In this document: one piece after another, positions 19,200-23,863 of the stretch | Layout of the letters: each line of letters starts with the position of its first letter | Position numbering within the stretch: position 1 is the first letter of the stretch | Assembly (NCBI GenBank): GCA_013054445.1 | Contig: JAAMPI010000875.1 | Location: 1 to 23,863 of the forward strand | Direction of reading: 5' to 3' | DNA length: 23,863 nucleotides | DNA from: Cudoniella acicularis | Lineage: Eukaryota; Ascomycota; Leotiomycetes; Helotiales; Helotiaceae | Translations under genes and position numbers: made by a program | Notes under the pieces: generated by a model | Told to the model about the DNA's origin: nothing | Database searches by the model: none | What the model saw: only the letters and a program-made list of their open reading frames with translations

Positions 19200-20700
19200 T
19201 GCCCTACGATATCAAATAGCAGCAGTCAAACGGGTGCTCGCCCCCTTTTCCGATACAACCTGCGACTCTGCAGATGCAGGTATCCAAACTGAGATCGATT
19301 TAGAACCTAGAATTAAGCTTACTCTCTAGAAACTTTCGGATGATATTTGCTGATAGTGGAGCATGGCTGCACAATATAAGACCAAATTGAGACTAAGGCG
19401 CAATTGCCCACGTTATAGCATGGTTGTCAAGAAATGCCCACCGTTGCTGATCCACAGGCAGCAACATTCAGCACATTACAGTTTCTGGCAGTGCTGGTAC
19501 AAAACCCTGCCGTATTCTCCATGCAAACGCCTTCGGGCTTAGAACCTCCGCCGAATCATTGGACACGTGGAGCGGGGGATAAGACACGGAGCCATGCTCG
19601 AACTTTGCACTTGAGTAGGGCGACGATGCCATGAATATTGGTTTGAGCGCACTTGTTGCTTTTGCTGAATGCTCCTTCCCCTTTATTTTCCCCATCTTCA
19701 CTGTGGATCAAAATGAGACGAAATGCTTAAACCCACACCGCCTACAGCCCCTCATAAGCGACAAAGAGCCTTTGGTTACATGAATATTTGGGATGAGGCT
19801 CTGAGACTGAGATCACCTGATTCTTCATCGGTCATGGTTGGAATGGCTGAAAAACCTTATTCTGGTTTTAGTGAGACATGGTGATGCACCCGGCACCCAA
19901 AATGTCCTCTGTTGAAGGATTGATGACTCAGAACCACTCCCACCCCATTCAAGCACTTGTTTCTTTTTGAAATCATCGGAAGTGCTTTGTTAAGGAATGC
20001 GATGGATCTTGCGGTGTCCATTGCAGGACGCTTTCTTCTTTCGAATCCCAAGAACTAACATTCTAGGCAATAAGCCGCCGTTAACCACTTGACTTCAAGC
20101 CAACAGCAAAGCTCTGCGTCAAAACAGGAAGTTGATAAAAAGAAGCAAAGACTGGTGATCCATCCCCCTTGCTCTGTCCCCCACCCCCTGAAGAGTCAGG
20201 TTACACAGGCCTTGGCCTTCGGCCCCCTCAGGCTTTCGCCTAAGATTTCACTCTTCCAATCTCCAATTTCTTGCCAAAACACCAACAAGAGCTCCTCATC
20301 TGCGCGTTATTGATTTTTTTGCAGCTCTTTGCCAACATCTCGATGATGGAGTGTTTTGCACCGGGCATTTGGACCTGCACGTTCGGGTTGTGGCACTTGC
20401 CACAGACCTTTGCTCACCTCGACTCCCCTTTTCCCCTCAACCGTTAACGACTAAGAACGACAATAAACAGCAGAGAATAGCCGGCACAACATACTTGTTG
20501 CGGATTCGCAGATCAGCTAATGCATGTATTTGGAATGCCTGCCTTCGCGAAGGATTTCTTTGGACGTTGACCGACAGCGCCTGGTTGCAAAGGTACGAGA
20601 ATCACTCGCCAACGCTTGAATCTACTGCCTTCTCTCTGCAATTTCTCAGTATCATAGAGCTGGCATCGCATCTCTATAGAGAGGCTCAGTCGATCTGAAG
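19200..20700. other. Intergenic, no supported gene
   Basis: Open frames such as plus 19434-19634, plus 20351-20698 and minus 19857-20051 lack motifs, splice context or convincing composition. The only structural items are two small GC hairpins near 20214-20241. Confidence 0.5.
20214..20241. repeat. Two adjacent small GC-rich hairpins
   Basis: GGCC-TTC-GGCC (20214-20224) followed five bases later by AGGC-TTTC-GCCT (20230-20241). They sit in otherwise unstructured intergenic DNA with no gene end nearby. They may be chance. Confidence 0.4.
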
Positions 20701-20701
20701 G

Positions 20702-20954
20702 CTTGCTAATCAGTGGGTCCAGCAGCTATGCAGACCCAGCTCAAGCGTTACGAACCGAAGCTCATCAATGCATTATCGCAGAATCGATTCGAGAAGACGC
20801 GGTTTCGACTGCTTTACCTCAAGCCTCAAGACGAACACGCGGTTGATATAACTACTTGATAATCAGAGGGTCTGGTGCCTATCCCGCGTGTGCATGCAGT
20901 CCCGACTCGCAAGTCAAACCTCCCAAACCGAAGCTCGTCAATGCAGAATCGATT
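20702..20954 (+). repeat. Diverged direct duplication, unit about 155-175 bases
   Basis: Unit 1 starts CTTGCTAATCAG at 20702 and unit 2 starts CTTGATAATCAG at 20855. Inside each, in the same order, come GCAGaCCC/GCAGtCCC-like sequence, ACCGAAGCTC(A/G)TCAATGC (20754 and 20927) and CAGAATCGATT (20779 and 20944). The matching blocks keep order but the spacing varies (offsets 153, 173, 165), which indicates insertions and deletions after duplication. The region is non-coding as far as I can tell. Confidence 0.6.
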
Positions 20955-21961
20955 TCCAATGGCTTATGCCAACTTCTCTACTTCACATCACCAAGCAGGA
21001 CGTATACAAGGCCCTTAGCACATAGCTAGCATCCCTAAGCAGCTCGAAAACCGTCGAGTCGAGTTGTCAACAGCGTTGGGATTGCAACTTGCAACTCCAT
21101 GGATAAAATATGGGACACAACGCCGCACAAGACAGGTTCTATCACGGCGATGTATACGAGCGGCTTTTAAATCCACCTTTTCCTTTGCACAGAAGTCTCA
21201 GATCTCTGTGGTGGGTTAGTTGCTGGCGATTTGGCTAGTTCGGATTTGGGCCATTTGGCAAAGAGTTCAAAACAATTTGGACATTTTTTATACACCAAGC
21301 TTTCCGTAGATAAATCGAAGAGTCACTTCACTCGAGAGCTGAGTCTTGAAAAGTGGACAGCCATGCCAGGCCCCTGAGAGTCCCCAGTCGAACTGCAAGG
21401 CACTCCGGCTTAATCACGTGACTTTTCGAAGCATGTGATTTATGTCAAGTGATTCTGGGTCATGTGAGCATTCAGTTCATGAAATTTAATAGGATTTACT
21501 TATTCTTTTTGAGGTATTTTGGATTTGGACATGTGTTCAGGCTTTCTTTCTTGTATCAAAAATACGTTATTCCTCCATCCCAGCTGTGATGACGCGGGTG
21601 GGACAATTGGGCGATGCGTAACACTCATCGCCCAAAGAATTGAGCAGAGCGCCACGCCGACTGCTTGACGTTGGCTTCGTCGTGTTCGCATTTATTGAGA
21701 CTTGTTTCTGGCTGATTAGGAGAAAGATGGTTGAGATCAAAGGGGATGGAGGTGTCGTTGGGCTCACATCTCCCGAATTCGGTGCTGTTGTACGATATTG
21801 AATTAATTGATAAAACAACCCAAGCGAGCCAATAATATGTGCTTGTTTGGCTGCATGGTTCACTTTAAGTTAGCTTCATTATAATTGCGCACCTAAGAAC
21901 CCTCCAGGTTTTCCGAACTCCATATATCTTAACTACAACTCTATCCCATCCATCGCGATAA
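20955..21961. other. Intergenic, no supported gene
   Basis: No convincing open frame; minus frames at 21500-21691 and 21567-21863 overlap each other and have no motif. The E-box-like cluster at 21415-21467 lies here. Confidence 0.5.
21415..21467. promoter_or_regulatory. Cluster of four E-box-like CANGTGA motifs
   Basis: CACGTGA (21415), CATGTGA (21432), CAAGTGA (21446) and CATGTGA (21461) lie in the same orientation at spacings of 17, 14 and 15 bases. The first is part of TCACGTGA, the palindromic site of Cbf1/USF-type bHLH factors; the others are one-base variants. The cluster lies about 880 bases upstream of the kinase ATG. A regulatory role is inferred. Confidence 0.45.
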
Positions 21962-22235
21962 AATGCCTACAACGCATCAAAAGCTTCGCCAAAACGCTAT
22001 TTTGTTCAATTCATGTGCCATCGCCAACACGATCGTGATTATTCGATTCCATCATACGTCGCTTTTCATGGAGTTCGTTATGGCGCAGGTTGTCTCGCGC
22101 AATCCATTTCAAACGCGGGCTTTGTTTCCTTTCATGCTTTCTTCTACATTGTTCCTCAGTTTATTATTCAAAAATGACAGTATGAACAAAGGCAATTCCG
22201 CAAGCGTGGAAAGACTTTTGTCGCATTCTCAATTA

Positions 22236-22262
22236 CCATCTCCCTTTTTTTTTCCCCTTCCC
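22236..22262 (+). promoter_or_regulatory. Pyrimidine-rich tract before the kinase gene
   Basis: A C/T-only run around a T9-10 block, ending about 85 bases upstream of the ATG at 22346. Such CT stretches are common just upstream of transcription starts in filamentous fungi. No clear TATA box was found. Confidence 0.35.
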
Positions 22263-22345
22263 CGAAAACTACCCAAAAGCCGATTTATATGACATCTCCT
22301 TTACACGCGCCGCCGCTGTGGACACTAATTCATCGCTCCTAGATC

Positions 22346-23863
22346 ATGTTTTTTAATTTCGACATGGCGCAACCTGCGCCTTTTCCTCCGTGGCCGTCAA
22401 GATTTCAAGGAAACGCTGGAACGCCTCTTCCAAATCTACCCCCTCTTCCTGGCGGCCCAGAAGATCATACTCCTGCACGTGTCGTGGATCCCAACGAAGA
22501 TCCAGAGGAAACAGATTGGTTTGTTAGTGAAAAGCTATGGGAAGATGTACGAGCTGGACCGGGATGGGTGGGGCAGAAAATTCTTGGACTGCGCAGCTAC
22601 GAATTAGTCGGGCATTGGAAATACCAGGGAATCGACGCAGACCTCAAATCACTCAAGGACGTCATGGTAAAACAAGTTTTGGCATATAGGCAAGATGGGT
22701 TGATCCCTGAGTCTCAATGTCTCCTGGCGTTCGCCAATTCAGGCTCACAACATATCGTGAAGATGTATCGACGTCTATACAAGGGAACTGGGTATGGTAC
22801 TGGATACAGGCCTGATATGGAGGACAAAGAGGTTCATTGGATATACATGGAGTTCTGTGCTGGAGGCGATCTTATCGACTACCTCAAAAAACATATCCAA
22901 CCGTGAGCTATTTAGAAAGATCACTAAGGGTGGAAGCATGTTAAAATGGAGTCAGGAATTTCAGCCTTTTCAGCAAGCTAGAATTGTGGGAGATCTTCCA
23001 CTGTCTTTCAAGGTCACTCTTCACAATGCATCAAGGAAACGAAGATACTAGTGATAATGCTCAGCGCTGGAACCAACCAGACCTCGTGCATTTCGACATC
23101 AAACCTCAAAATGGTAAGCGCTTTATATACGGACTAAAATGAATTCGCTAATAATAACATAGTACTGAGAGGAGGTCCAATTAGAGATTCTGAACACAGA
23201 AATAGGCATGTCTACAAGGTTAGTATGGATTATGTTGGTGGTTTTCAATTATTAATATATTAGATGGCAGATTTCGGCTTAGCAAAATGGGTTATACCAC
23301 CTGAACAGCAGGATCAAGATTATATCGAAGAGTGGGAAGGAAGAGGGATACCAGATTGGTTATTTCCCGTGCGTAAAACGCCAAGGTATTCCTCCTGTCC
23401 CAAAAATAGCTGTTCCAAGCCTCGAATCAAGACAAGTCACTGACTTCTGAAGGAACAAAACTATTATTATAATTGCACTTCGGCAGGAGAAGAGCAACCA
23501 TGGTTTCATGTAAGAAACCCTCATCTTACCGACGTTCTCGATACTGATCTTGGCACGACAGATTGCCATCAACAACATACATTACGGAAAAGCAGGGAAT
23601 GTATTTCAAATCGGCCTAGTTATACATAGCCTTATGCGACTCAAAACATATCCAAACTTCGAGCGTGACAAACCACGCTAGAGGCTCGATCTTCGAAACA
23701 GTACCCTCAACCCTCACCTCGCAGCCAATCCCCCGACTCTTGCGAATGCTATGGACGTATTTGATGAACAAAATCCCACCTTGGCCACATATACCAATGT
23801 CTTTCGAGCTCTCATCCAAGAATGTCTCATTGTCCATCCGGATCCTCGACCTGAACCCAAGGA
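22346..23863 (+). pseudogene. Fungal protein-kinase-like gene, degenerate P-loop and premature stop; 3' end outside window
   Basis: Six exons: 22346-22902, 22965-23113, 23163-23218, 23264-23368, 23453-23509 and 23562 onward. Introns are 62, 49, 45, 84 and 52 bases; all begin GTGAGC, GTAAGC, GTTAGT, GTGCGT or GTAAGA, and all phases agree. A Pro-rich N-terminus leads to a kinase fold. The ATP loop KILGLRSYELVGHW (78-91) lacks the usual Gly-x-Gly-x-x-Gly. The beta-3 Lys is K109, the helix-C Glu probably E122 and the hinge MEFCAGGDL. The catalytic loop is HFDIKPQN (228-235, D230), the metal site DFG (257-259) and the subdomain VIII equivalent PEQ (289-291). An in-frame TAG (23679-23681) follows residue 347. 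The same frame then stays open to the window edge and keeps the C-lobe end (ECLIVHPDPRPEP). The catalytic and metal-binding residues survive, but the loop and stop argue for a pseudokinase or pseudogene. An internal ATG at 22364 is an alternative start. Confidence 0.75.

Noticed and set aside
21963..22292. Plus-strand open frame of 109 residues just upstream of the kinase
   Set aside because: The end is encoded by the pyrimidine tract of the probable kinase promoter. No recognisable domain; likely leader or promoter sequence.

Overview
The window looks like nuclear DNA of a filamentous ascomycete (Pezizomycotina). Introns are short (about 45-113 bases), begin GTAAGT, GTATGT or similar, carry CTAAC/CTGAC/CTAAT-type branch points and end in YAG or AAG. 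Coding pieces run on both strands. The protein types fit: a Clr5-like/ankyrin protein, a C2H2 zinc-finger protein, a divergent fungal kinase, an amidase-signature protein and CCHC zinc-knuckle proteins. No tRNA, rRNA, CRISPR or intact transposon was found.

Layout, left to right. 1-0.9 kb: 3' part of a plus-strand gene with two good introns, ending in a (GTCGTG)-type low-complexity tract. 0.9-3.5 kb: open frames of doubtful status. 3.62-5.88 kb (+): the best gene of the left half, a 735-residue protein with an AT-hook/Clr5-like N-terminus, a Cys-rich segment and ankyrin repeats; its true start lies upstream of the longest open frame. 6.5-7.25 kb (+): a frameshifted gene ending in two CCHC zinc knuckles. 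8.5-10.5 kb (-): a multi-exon amidase-signature gene whose exon phases all agree except for one frameshift between two catalytic motifs. 10.5-11.3 kb (-): a second zinc-knuckle gene, broken by in-frame stops. 11.3-12.2 kb (-): an unrecognised spliced gene with a 22-base micro-exon. 12.8-15.7 kb: small fragments, mostly unrecognised. 17.74-18.46 kb (-): a clean three-exon C2H2 zinc-finger gene. 19.2-22.3 kb: essentially gene-free, with a diverged direct repeat and a cluster of E-box-like CANGTGA motifs. 22.35 kb to the end (+): a six-exon protein-kinase-like gene with a degenerate P-loop and a premature TAG, running off the window.

I see no operon or obvious metabolic cluster. The pattern is that of a decaying accessory region: the amidase, both zinc-knuckle genes and the kinase are damaged, while the ankyrin and C2H2 genes look intact. 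Several of the stops and one lost cysteine could each come from one C-to-T change at CpA on one strand or the other. That is the preference of repeat-induced point mutation (RIP), but I could not test this statistically. I did not find a convincing new multi-gene system. The strongest leads are the paired degenerate zinc-knuckle genes around the broken amidase, and the kinase with an eroded ATP loop.
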